From Natrialbaceae archaeon Tc-Br11_E2g1 (GTDB lineage: Archaea; Halobacteriota; Halobacteria; Halobacteriales; Natrialbaceae): a stretch of DNA of 5,893 bases. The notes below the pieces were generated by a model, which searched no databases, had not been told where the DNA came from, and was given only the letters and a program-made list of their open reading frames with translations. The position numbers and the translations under genes are program-made. The stretch lies in NCBI GenBank assembly GCA_001564255.1, contig LKNC01000180.1, forward strand, positions 1 through 5,893. Direction: 5' to 3'. Numbering within the stretch: position 1 is the first letter of the stretch; every line of letters begins with the position of its first letter. Below, piece after piece: positions 1 to 5,697 of this stretch.

Positions 1-729
1 ATCAGCGAGACGATGCAGGTAGATCAGATTGCACGACTTGCCCGAGACACTGGCGGCCGGGCGTACGTCGTTCACGTGAGTGCGGCCGAAAGTGTCGACG
101 TCATCAGCGACTACAGAGCAGACGGCGTTCCGATCCACGGCGAGACGCTCGCGGCGTTCCTGGCACACAACACCGACCAGGAGATCGGGGTCTTTGGAAA
201 GGTGTCTCCGCCCATCCGTGGCCCGGAGCACCAGCGACGACTCTGGGAAGGGGTTAGATCGGGGGCGTTGACCCACGTCGGAACCGACCACGGCCCGTCT
301 TCGCTGGCCGGGGACGTCGCCCGGGACGAGATCGACCGGTTCGGCGACATCTGGGAATCGCCGCGGGTCGGTCGCCCCGGGATGGGATACCTCCTCCCCG
401 TACTCCTCAGCGAGGGTGTCAACAAGGGCCGCATTTCGCTGACCGACGTCGCGGATCTCGCTGCGACGAACACCGCGAAACTGTTCGGTCTCTACCCGCG
501 AAAGGGTGCGATCGTCGAAGGAGCGGACGCGGACCTCGTGATCGCGGACCTCAACAAACCGACGACGGTCGACGACGACTTCTACCGTACTATGGAACCG
601 CGCTGGTCCTCGTTGCACGGGCGTGAACTGACTGGATTGCCGACCCATACCTTCGTCAGAGGCGAACTCGCCGTTGAAGACGGGGAAATCCGTTCTGATC
701 CCGGAACGGGGACGTACCTTCCGCGGTAA
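1..729 (+). CDS. Cyclic amidohydrolase (hydantoinase/dihydropyrimidinase-like), C-terminal part, 5' end outside window
   Basis: The frame is open from the first base to TAA at 727-729, giving 242 visible residues. Full-length family members are about 450-480 residues, so roughly the first half, with the HxH metal motif and the carbamylated Lys, lies outside. Visible landmarks (window numbering): YVVHVS with His25, matching the second-half metal-binding His of the family; GET at 47-49, where relatives have GETCPQYL, though CPQ is missing here; KVSPPIR near 67-73, typical substrate-loop sequence; and GTDH with Asp96, the catalytic and metal-binding Asp. The tail has the family's ATNTAKLFGLYP and GADADLVIADL segments, which lead into the small C-terminal beta-sandwich. 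Enzymes of this family open cyclic amides such as hydantoins, dihydropyrimidines, allantoin or dihydroorotate. The substrate here is not decidable from half a protein. It converges on the M24 gene. Confidence 0.88.
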   Translation: MSETMQVDQIARLARDTGGRAYVVHVSAAESVDVISDYRADGVPIHGETLAAFLAHNTDQEIGVFGKVSPPIRGPEHQRRLWEGVRSGALTHVGTDHGPSSLAGDVARDEIDRFGDIWESPRVGRPGMGYLLPVLLSEGVNKGRISLTDVADLAATNTAKLFGLYPRKGAIVEGADADLVIADLNKPTTVDDDFYRTMEPRWSSLHGRELTGLPTHTFVRGELAVEDGEIRSDPGTGTYLPR

Positions 730-749
730 TCGACCGGCTCGCAGAAATA

Positions 750-2045
750 TCAGATATCACAAACAGTGATCTCGTCGCTCGGCCATTGGCTCAGCACCTC
801 GACGCCGTCGCCGACGACGACGCACATTTCTTCGATTCGGACCCCTTGTCCGTCGCCGATCCCCGCCTGCGTTTCGATCGCGAACGTCATTCCCTCCTCG
901 AGTTCCATCGGATGGTCCTGTGAAACGGGTCGCCACGCGAAGGGTGGCTCGTACAGCGAGAGGCCGATTCCGTGTGCCCAGTTGTTCGTCGACGTCTCCC
1001 AGTCGTTCTCGACACCATGGTCACACCAGATTTCCGCTTCGTCGGGGAAGTGAGCGACCACCTCATCGGTCGTCACGCCCGGCTCGATTGCCTCGATCGC
1101 GTCGTACAGCCATGTGTAGGCCTGGTCGTAGGCGTTCTTGGCCCCCTCCGAGGGGTCGCCGACGCTGAAGGTTCGGTAGTAGCAGCTGTTGTATCCCATG
1201 AAGCTGGTACTGTAGATGTCGGAAATGACTATGTCGCCCGGTCGGATCCGTCGATCGGTAATGTTCCCGTGTGGTTTCGGCCAGGTTCTGGGCCCCGATG
1301 CGAGATAACCGCCGCCGACGTCTGCACCCTGCCTGTTGAGATACTCGGTGACGTTCGCCCACACCTCGTTCTCTCGGACGCCGGTTTCGAGACTCTCTTT
1401 GAGAGCCTTGAAGCCACCGTCGACGATCGAGGCCACTGTTCGGAGACACTGGATCTCTTCCTGACATTTGATCAACCGAGCCTGCTGGAGCGCATCGGCA
1501 CCCGCCTCTGAACACTCGATTCCGCGCGCCTCGAGTTCTGCCCGCAGTTCCGGTACGGCTGCGTCCAGACCGATCACCTCATCGGAGAGTCCGAGTTCTT
1601 CGATCGCTGCCGCGATGTCGTCGGCCTGTTTCTCCCGTAGATACGATGCTGCGGAATCGACGTAGACGGCGTCAGGGACCGCGCCCGTTCCGGGGCTCGA
1701 GTTGCGGACATCGTCGATCCACGGCGCCTCCCGGCGGTTGTGATACGCACGGTCGGCGGACGTCCAGTGGACCCGGTAGCCGTCGTCAGTGAGCATCGAA
1801 TACGAGATTCCGCCGACGCCGCTGTTCAGGGAACTCATGTACGTGCTCGTCACGTACCGGATGTTTGGAGCCCGGAACGTCAGAACGGCACCCAGGTTCC
1901 GCTCTTTCAGTTGCGCTACCGTTCGGTCTTTCTTGTACTCCCGCATCGACTCGAAGTCGATCTGGGCGCTCCAGTCGACGCCGCGCTCGCCTTTGGTAAG
2001 TGATTCCAGCGACGGCTCTTTTTTGTCGCGTCCGTAGACTGCCAT
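750..2045 (-). CDS. M24 family (Xaa-Pro peptidase/creatinase fold) protein with a variant metal site
   Basis: The protein has 431 residues from ATG at 2045. An in-frame ATG at 2075 would give 441; I prefer 2045 because family similarity starts just after it and the extra ten residues look unrelated. Neither start has a Shine-Dalgarno sequence. Numbered from 2075, a creatinase-N-like domain spans about 45-195 and the pita-bread domain about 200-441. Residues matching the catalytic set are His269 (KPHGN), Asp286 (ISDIYS), His368 (AHGIGL), Glu401 (AIETQ) and Glu415 (GVRIEE). The second bridging Asp, in the SDxTRT motif of aminopeptidase P, is Cys298 (GYNSCYYRTF). Relatives include Xaa-Pro dipeptidase, aminopeptidase P, the metal-free amidinohydrolase creatinase and the DMSP lyase DddP. 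With one ligand changed it may not be a dinuclear peptidase. It follows tctA on the same strand, so it likely acts on the imported compound. No signal peptide is seen, so it is probably cytoplasmic. Confidence 0.88.
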   Translation of the reverse strand: MAVYGRDKKEPSLESLTKGERGVDWSAQIDFESMREYKKDRTVAQLKERNLGAVLTFRAPNIRYVTSTYMSSLNSGVGGISYSMLTDDGYRVHWTSADRAYHNRREAPWIDDVRNSSPGTGAVPDAVYVDSAASYLREKQADDIAAAIEELGLSDEVIGLDAAVPELRAELEARGIECSEAGADALQQARLIKCQEEIQCLRTVASIVDGGFKALKESLETGVRENEVWANVTEYLNRQGADVGGGYLASGPRTWPKPHGNITDRRIRPGDIVISDIYSTSFMGYNSCYYRTFSVGDPSEGAKNAYDQAYTWLYDAIEAIEPGVTTDEVVAHFPDEAEIWCDHGVENDWETSTNNWAHGIGLSLYEPPFAWRPVSQDHPMELEEGMTFAIETQAGIGDGQGVRIEEMCVVVGDGVEVLSQWPSDEITVCDI

Positions 2046-2180
2046 TGCAATCGAACACTCGAAGCCCACACGCATAGGTGTTCGCTATCATGGGACACGA
2101 GTCGACGATGGACGGTCGATCGACGTACCGTTCGGTCGGTAATTGGCGGGCAACAGCGATTTCGAACTGGATGTGGATGG
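2046..2180. other. Gap between tctA and the M24 gene
   Basis: This 135-bp stretch (105 bp if M24 starts at 2075) contains no clear T-rich archaeal terminator. It holds a perfect 10-nt palindrome GTCGATCGAC at 2115-2124 and a weak TATA-like CCAATTA on the minus strand near 2141-2147. Read-through from tctA is plausible, but a separate weak promoter for the M24 gene cannot be excluded. Confidence 0.35.
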
Positions 2181-3659
2181 CTATGACCGGTTTTGCAGGA
2201 ACGGGAGCAGGATGAACGATCCCATGATGACGATGATCGCGATCGAGACGGGCGACTCGAGGAAGATAATCGGGGACCAGTCGCCGAGCACAAGCGTCCG
2301 GTTGAGATTCACCTCGATAACCGACGCCAGCACTGCGCCGATGACCATCGCGATAACGGAGTAATCGTACCGGTACATGTAGTATGCCATGACGCCGAAC
2401 ACGAAGATTGTCAGGAGGTCGATCCAGTTCGTTCGCATCGTGTAAGCGCCGATCGTCGACAGAACGACGACCACGGGGATGATTACGTCCATCCGGAGGT
2501 TGGAAATGTACTGACCGACGTATGGGACGATCGTGAGCCCGGCAAAGAGGATCAACACGTTACCGAGCAACAGCGCGAAGATCAGCGAGTAGGTAAAATC
2601 TAACTGGTCGCCGAACAGGTCCGGTCCGGGCGTGATACCGTGGAGAATAAACCCTGCCAGCAGGACGGCAGTGGCGGCACTGCCGGGGACGCCAAAGGCG
2701 ATCACCGGCATTATCGATCCAGCGACGGTCCCGTTGTTCGACGCCTCAGCGGCGATCACCCCTTCCGCTTTGCCGGTCCCGAACTCCTCTGGGTTGGACG
2801 AACTCCGGACTGCTTCCGCGTACGAGAAGAAGTTCGACGCCGAAGAGCCAGCCCCGGGGATGGCGCCGATCCCCATCCCGATGAGGCCGGACTTGATCAG
2901 CAGGTAGTAGTTCTTGATGCTCGTCCTGATGCCCTCGAAGACGCTCCCTCCGTTCGTGACGTCTGTGAGGTCGGTTGCCTTGACGTCGCTCGCGCGAAGC
3001 ATTTCGCCGATCGCGAACATACCGATGAGGATCACGACGAAGTCCAATCCGTTGTACAGCAGCATCGAGTCGAGCGTGAATCGCGTGCCGGGCGTCGCCG
3101 GCGCGAGACCGATCGTCATGATAAGGATGCCGAACATCCCGGCTGTGAATCCCTTGACGAACGAGCCCTGAGAGGCGATCATCCCGATCATCAGGATGCC
3201 GAAAATCGAGACGAGGAAAATCTGCGGCGAGCCAAACAGAAGAACGAGGGGCGTCAGGAACGGGATCAGCAGGAACAGCAGGATCATCGTCAACGAGCCC
3301 CCCAGTGCGGACGAGACGGCCGAAAGAGCGAGAGCATACCGCGGCTCACCCCGCTCCGTGATCGGATAGCCGTCCAGCAATGTCGCCGCTGCGGCGGCAG
3401 TCCCGGGGACACGCAGGATAATCGCCGAGATGCTCGAACCGTACATCGCACCACTGAAGATGCTGATAAGCAAGATGTTCGCTTCAGTACCGCCGAACGG
3501 GATGGTGAGAGGGAGGACGATCGACATCCCGAGCACTGATCCGACACCGGGAATAGCCCCGACAACGATTCCGATCACGACGCCCGTGACGAGCCAAAGC
3601 ATCATGTACGGCGTCAGCACTGTCGACAGTGCCTCGAAGATTGCACCAGTTTCGATCAT
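2181..3659 (-). CDS. tctA: Tripartite tricarboxylate transporter large permease subunit, TctA family
   Basis: This is a full-length TctA-family permease of 492 residues, close to the usual ~500. It is the main membrane channel of TTT systems, which take up carboxylates with a periplasmic-type binding protein, driven by an ion gradient. Both halves of the internal repeat are visible: GAIPGVGS at 34-41 mirrors GAIPGAGSS at 265-273, and RVPGTAAAAATLLDGYP at 83-99 mirrors GVPGSAATAVLLAGF at 323-337. These conserved Gly/Pro loops line the transport path. About 12 hydrophobic segments follow, the last near 470-488. The start is set by ATG at 3659, which overlaps the tctB stop as ATGA, with a Shine-Dalgarno-like GGGGGT just upstream; this implies translational coupling. 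The gene is intact with no frameshift. The family call is firm; citrate or tricarboxylate specificity is not implied. Confidence 0.96.
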   Translation of the reverse strand: MIETGAIFEALSTVLTPYMMLWLVTGVVIGIVVGAIPGVGSVLGMSIVLPLTIPFGGTEANILLISIFSGAMYGSSISAIILRVPGTAAAAATLLDGYPITERGEPRYALALSAVSSALGGSLTMILLFLLIPFLTPLVLLFGSPQIFLVSIFGILMIGMIASQGSFVKGFTAGMFGILIMTIGLAPATPGTRFTLDSMLLYNGLDFVVILIGMFAIGEMLRASDVKATDLTDVTNGGSVFEGIRTSIKNYYLLIKSGLIGMGIGAIPGAGSSASNFFSYAEAVRSSSNPEEFGTGKAEGVIAAEASNNGTVAGSIMPVIAFGVPGSAATAVLLAGFILHGITPGPDLFGDQLDFTYSLIFALLLGNVLILFAGLTIVPYVGQYISNLRMDVIIPVVVVLSTIGAYTMRTNWIDLLTIFVFGVMAYYMYRYDYSVIAMVIGAVLASVIEVNLNRTLVLGDWSPIIFLESPVSIAIIVIMGSFILLPFLQNRS

Positions 3660-4213
3660 GCTACCCCCAACATCTCGTGGATGTACCCGACGTCAGCCGG
3701 GATGTTGACCATGAACAGGAACAGTAACACCAATCCGAAGGTCAGCGCGATTAACAGGAGGGTCAGCCGTAACGGGTGGTCCTGTCGGTGCGAGTATAGA
3801 CCGACGAATACCGGTGTCGCCCACAGAATCCCAATGAAGAAAGACAGGACGAGGTAGCCCCCGATCATCCCGGTCAACTCGAGCGGTAAACCCCGATCAG
3901 TGTCGCTTTCAGCGGTCATCCCGTCGTCGATGTTGGTTTCCCCTTCCAGTACCTCGTCGCTGACGTCCCCCTCATCGAGGACGGTAACGGATTCGGCAGT
4001 GAAACTGTATAATGGCTCTGGGAGATAGTTCCGAAACAGGAGCATCGTCGTCCCGATGATAACGAGCGCTGCGAAGAACTGGGGAAAGTACGCGGTGTAC
4101 CCGTCGTATGAAAACGAGGCGACCAGCAGCGTAGCCGAAAAGAGCCACATCGCCGCCAGTAATCCGATCTCCCCACCCTCGAGGCCGAGTCGCTTTTCGA
4201 CCGCCTGTATCAT
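3656..4213 (-). CDS. tctB: Tripartite tricarboxylate transporter small membrane subunit, TctB family
   Basis: The protein has 185 residues from ATG at 4213. A longer frame reaches an ATG at 4303, but its extra 30 residues are hydrophilic and atypical, and GGTGAT at 4225-4220, six bases before the chosen ATG, is a good Shine-Dalgarno match. Four hydrophobic segments are seen at about 17-34, 43-61, 113-140 and 147-169, the expected TctB (DUF1468) topology. The function of TctB is poorly defined; it is thought to assist the large subunit. Between segments 2 and 3 lies a strongly acidic loop (about 75-108, rich in Glu and Asp). The stop overlaps the tctA start by 4 nt. Sequence alone is weakly conserved in this family, so the call leans on topology, length and position between tctC and tctA. 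Confidence 0.9.
   Translation of the reverse strand: MIQAVEKRLGLEGGEIGLLAAMWLFSATLLVASFSYDGYTAYFPQFFAALVIIGTTMLLFRNYLPEPLYSFTAESVTVLDEGDVSDEVLEGETNIDDGMTAESDTDRGLPLELTGMIGGYLVLSFFIGILWATPVFVGLYSHRQDHPLRLTLLLIALTFGLVLLFLFMVNIPADVGYIHEMLGVA
3663..3668 (-). promoter_or_regulatory. Shine-Dalgarno-like site of tctA inside the end of tctB
   Basis: On the minus strand GGGGGT lies three bases before the tctA ATG at 3659 and differs from GGAGGT by one base. It sits within the last codons of tctB. Together with the ATGA overlap it suggests coupled translation of the two membrane subunits. Spacing is shorter than ideal. Confidence 0.4.
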
Positions 4214-4219
4214 GTCGCA

Positions 4220-4225
4220 ATCACC
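4220..4225 (-). promoter_or_regulatory. Shine-Dalgarno site deciding the tctB start
   Basis: On the minus strand GGTGAT lies six bases before ATG at 4213 and is complementary to the AUCACC part of the archaeal 16S rRNA 3' end. It favours the 185-residue TctB over the 215-residue reading from 4303. Confidence 0.55.
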
Positions 4226-4292
4226 GCAATCATTCGCGTCAATTGTCTTTTCTTGGACATTGTTTCGATGAATATACACAATCTGCAAATAG

Positions 4293-4309
4293 CCCCCGTC
4301 CACCGGGGG
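4293..4309 (-). terminator. GC-rich stem-loop between tctC and tctB (attenuator, processing site or partial terminator)
   Basis: A perfect six-base-pair stem (CCCCCG/CGGGGG) encloses a five-base loop, 21 bases after the tctC stop codon. On the transcript it is followed by CUAUUUGCAG and then an AU-rich stretch with no long U run, so it is not a textbook bacterial terminator. Such hairpins between binding-protein and permease genes often protect the upstream mRNA or let only part of the transcription continue. Its presence is seen; its role is inferred. Confidence 0.45.
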
Positions 4310-4330
4310 TAGTACTCGGCTGGAGTTGCC

Positions 4331-5326
4331 CTACTGCAGTTCGTCCATTGGCAGCTGGTCGGGAACCTCGGTGAGGACCTGCTCCATGTCGTTGTCGACC
4401 GCGTCTGCGCCATCGAAGGCCAAAATCTGCACCTGGTCGTCGTGGTAGTTCTGAACCCCGTCGGTCTCCATCGCTTCTTCGAGCGTCTCCTCGAGGACGT
4501 CGATCTGTTCGTCAGTCGTCTCGGGGGGCGCGAAGACATCGCTGGTAACGGACGTCAGGTAGTCGTAATCGTTGTCACTCACGTCGGACCACGTCTCGAC
4601 GTCGTCGGGAGTGATCTCCGTTGGTTCGGTCGTCAGTGGCCCGAGGTAGTCCAGATCGCCTTCTTCGTGACTCGGGATTGCGTTGTCTTCGGAGACGAAC
4701 GCGAGGGGAACCTCGTCACCAGTAACGGCCTGGACGATTTCGCCTGCGTTATCGTAACTGGCCCACGAATCCCACTCGAGATTTTCTTCTTCACGGAGCA
4801 GGACGCCGATGACGTGCCACGTGTGTCCGAGTCCGAGGCCTCCCATAGTGTCGAACTCGCCGTCTTGGCTTCGATCGAAGAGATCCTGGTACGATTCAAT
4901 CTCGTAGTCGGGGTTCGCGATCATCCCCACGGCGTAATGGGAGAACCGACCGACGCCACGCAGTTCGCCGATGTCCCAGCCAGGCTCTTCGGAGAGCCAC
5001 GTAAGTTGGTTGCTCGGGGTGTATCCCATCGAAATGCTGTATCCTCCCTCGGCCTGGTGGAGATCGCCGAGGCCAGCCATCCCACCCGCACCCTGGATGT
5101 TTGCCACTTCGACAGAGACATCGAGAATGTCCTCGAATGCTGACGAGTAGGTCTGTGCATCCGCGTTCGAGTTCGATTCCGGTCCATAGGGCACAATCCA
5201 CCGCAGATTCTGAGAAGGGAAGTCGCCGTCGCCTTCACCACCGCCGATACATCCGGCGAGGGCACCGAGCATAGAAGCCCCAGTTGCGGCTAGAAACGTA
5301 CGTCTGTGTGAACTATTTTCACGCAT
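4331..5326 (-). CDS. tctC: TTT system solute-binding lipoprotein, TctC/Bug family, with Tat signal
   Basis: The protein has 331 residues, the normal length for Bug-type receptors. The N-terminus shows a twin-arginine motif (HRRTFLAA, Arg8-Arg9), a hydrophobic stretch and the lipobox LAGC with Cys26 as the lipidation site. An acidic, Gly-rich linker (GGGEGDGD) follows. This predicts export in folded form by Tat and anchoring to the outer face of the membrane. The mature part has Bug landmarks: RWIVPYGPESNSNADAQ at about 42-58, matching the family's ligand-loop region, and NIQGAGGMAG at 76-85, matching the usual ENKPGAGG segment. The Tat motif right after the start supports ATG at 5326; no Shine-Dalgarno is present. 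The ligand cannot be inferred. It is first in the tctC-tctB-tctA order, separated from tctB by 117 bp that hold a stem-loop. Confidence 0.94.
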   Translation of the reverse strand: MRENSSHRRTFLAATGASMLGALAGCIGGGEGDGDFPSQNLRWIVPYGPESNSNADAQTYSSAFEDILDVSVEVANIQGAGGMAGLGDLHQAEGGYSISMGYTPSNQLTWLSEEPGWDIGELRGVGRFSHYAVGMIANPDYEIESYQDLFDRSQDGEFDTMGGLGLGHTWHVIGVLLREEENLEWDSWASYDNAGEIVQAVTGDEVPLAFVSEDNAIPSHEEGDLDYLGPLTTEPTEITPDDVETWSDVSDNDYDYLTSVTSDVFAPPETTDEQIDVLEETLEEAMETDGVQNYHDDQVQILAFDGADAVDNDMEQVLTEVPDQLPMDELQ

Positions 5327-5374
5327 TGCGGTAGAAAGACTGTGCTAACCAATGATAAAGCCTTCTATTCGTTA

Positions 5375-5441
5375 GTGAATTTTTATAGACAATAGGTGAA
5401 CTATCTAACCGGCGCCCCAAGCATTGTTTTCTATAATTCAC
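5375..5441. repeat. Imperfect inverted repeat carrying TATA-like sequences in both arms
   Basis: The left arm 5375-5388 is GTGAATTTTTATAG and the right arm 5431-5441 is CTATAATTCAC. The reverse complement of the right arm is GTGAATTATAG, which matches the left arm apart from three extra T. The spacer is 42 nt. The left arm holds the minus-strand TATA box of tctC and the right arm holds a plus-strand TATA-like CTATAATT, so the pair may form back-to-back core promoters. Confidence 0.45.
5382..5388 (-). promoter_or_regulatory. Putative TATA box of tctC (tctCBA-M24 unit)
   Basis: On the minus strand this reads CTATAAA inside CTATAAAAATT, the best TATA-like element upstream of tctC. With normal archaeal spacing, transcription would start about 25 nt downstream near 5358, giving a short leader of roughly 30 nt before the ATG at 5326. 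The start site is inferred, not seen. Confidence 0.55.
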
Positions 5442-5539
5442 TCTCGGAATTTGGGGTGAGGGGTTCGGAACTCTTCGAGTGAAGCGCTCCCGCTTCGTGC
5501 TGTTCGTTCACGTACGTCTCCAGCATGAATATAACTGTC

Positions 5540-5552
5540 GTGAATAATTCAC
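5540..5552. promoter_or_regulatory. Perfect 13-nt palindrome, candidate operator
   Basis: GTGAATAATTCAC is a perfect 6+1+6 palindrome. The same half-site recurs as GTGAAT at 5375-5380 and ATTCAC at 5436-5441, with GTGAAC at 5396-5401 and GTTCAC at 5506-5511 differing by one base. Its AT core (AATAATT) lies about 25 nt before the ATG at 5572, so it may also be the TATA box of the plus-strand gene; a bound regulator would then block TFB/TBP access. Operator function is inference; no regulator gene is visible in this window. Confidence 0.4.
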
Positions 5553-5697
5553 CGTGGCTGACACCACCTCTATGACGGTTTCATCATCAATCGCGCCGGG
5601 ACCGTGGACGGCCGGACTATCGCTGTGGGTTCATCCGGGACGGTACCCGTCGCCGAAACACGTACCGCTATGTCACGGGACCGCCTACCGGATACCG

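Larger units (their letters stand above)
5327..5697. other. Divergent intergenic region between tctC and the CMD-family gene
   Basis: This 371-bp region is AT-richer than the genes around it, mostly in 5340-5445 and 5520-5555. Besides the TATA-like boxes, inverted repeat and palindrome listed separately, it holds a six-base-pair hairpin GAAGCG-CTCC-CGCTTC at 5481-5496, a small one ACTC-TTC-GAGT at 5470-5480, and ACGTACGT at 5510-5517. From 5572 to 5697 the frame of the downstream gene is open and GC-rich, so this part could be coding. I recognise no separate gene or structured RNA here. Confidence 0.5.

Noticed and set aside
756..770. Small hairpin ATCAC-AAACA-GTGAT near the convergent junction
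   Set aside because: The stem is only five base pairs, lies inside the last M24 codons and has no T tract, so I could not support a terminator call.
972..1511. Plus-strand open frame of 179 codons opposite the M24 gene
   Set aside because: It covers the catalytic part of the M24 gene and shows no recognisable domain; it is explained by GC-rich codon bias.
2640..3539. Long plus-strand open frame (299 codons) opposite tctA, and a similar one at 2193-2603
   Set aside because: Their products are highly charged (Asp/Arg/Gln/His-rich) with no recognisable fold, as expected from the antisense of a GC-rich membrane-protein gene. tctA is unmistakable on the other strand.
4214..4303. 30-residue N-terminal extension of TctB from ATG at 4303
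   Set aside because: The extension is hydrophilic and atypical, would begin inside the GC-rich hairpin, and the ATG at 4213 has a well-spaced Shine-Dalgarno site.
4442..5143. Plus-strand open frame of 233 codons opposite tctC
   Set aside because: It lies wholly within tctC, whose product has a Tat signal, lipobox and Bug-family motifs; the antisense product has no known motif and no promoter of its own.
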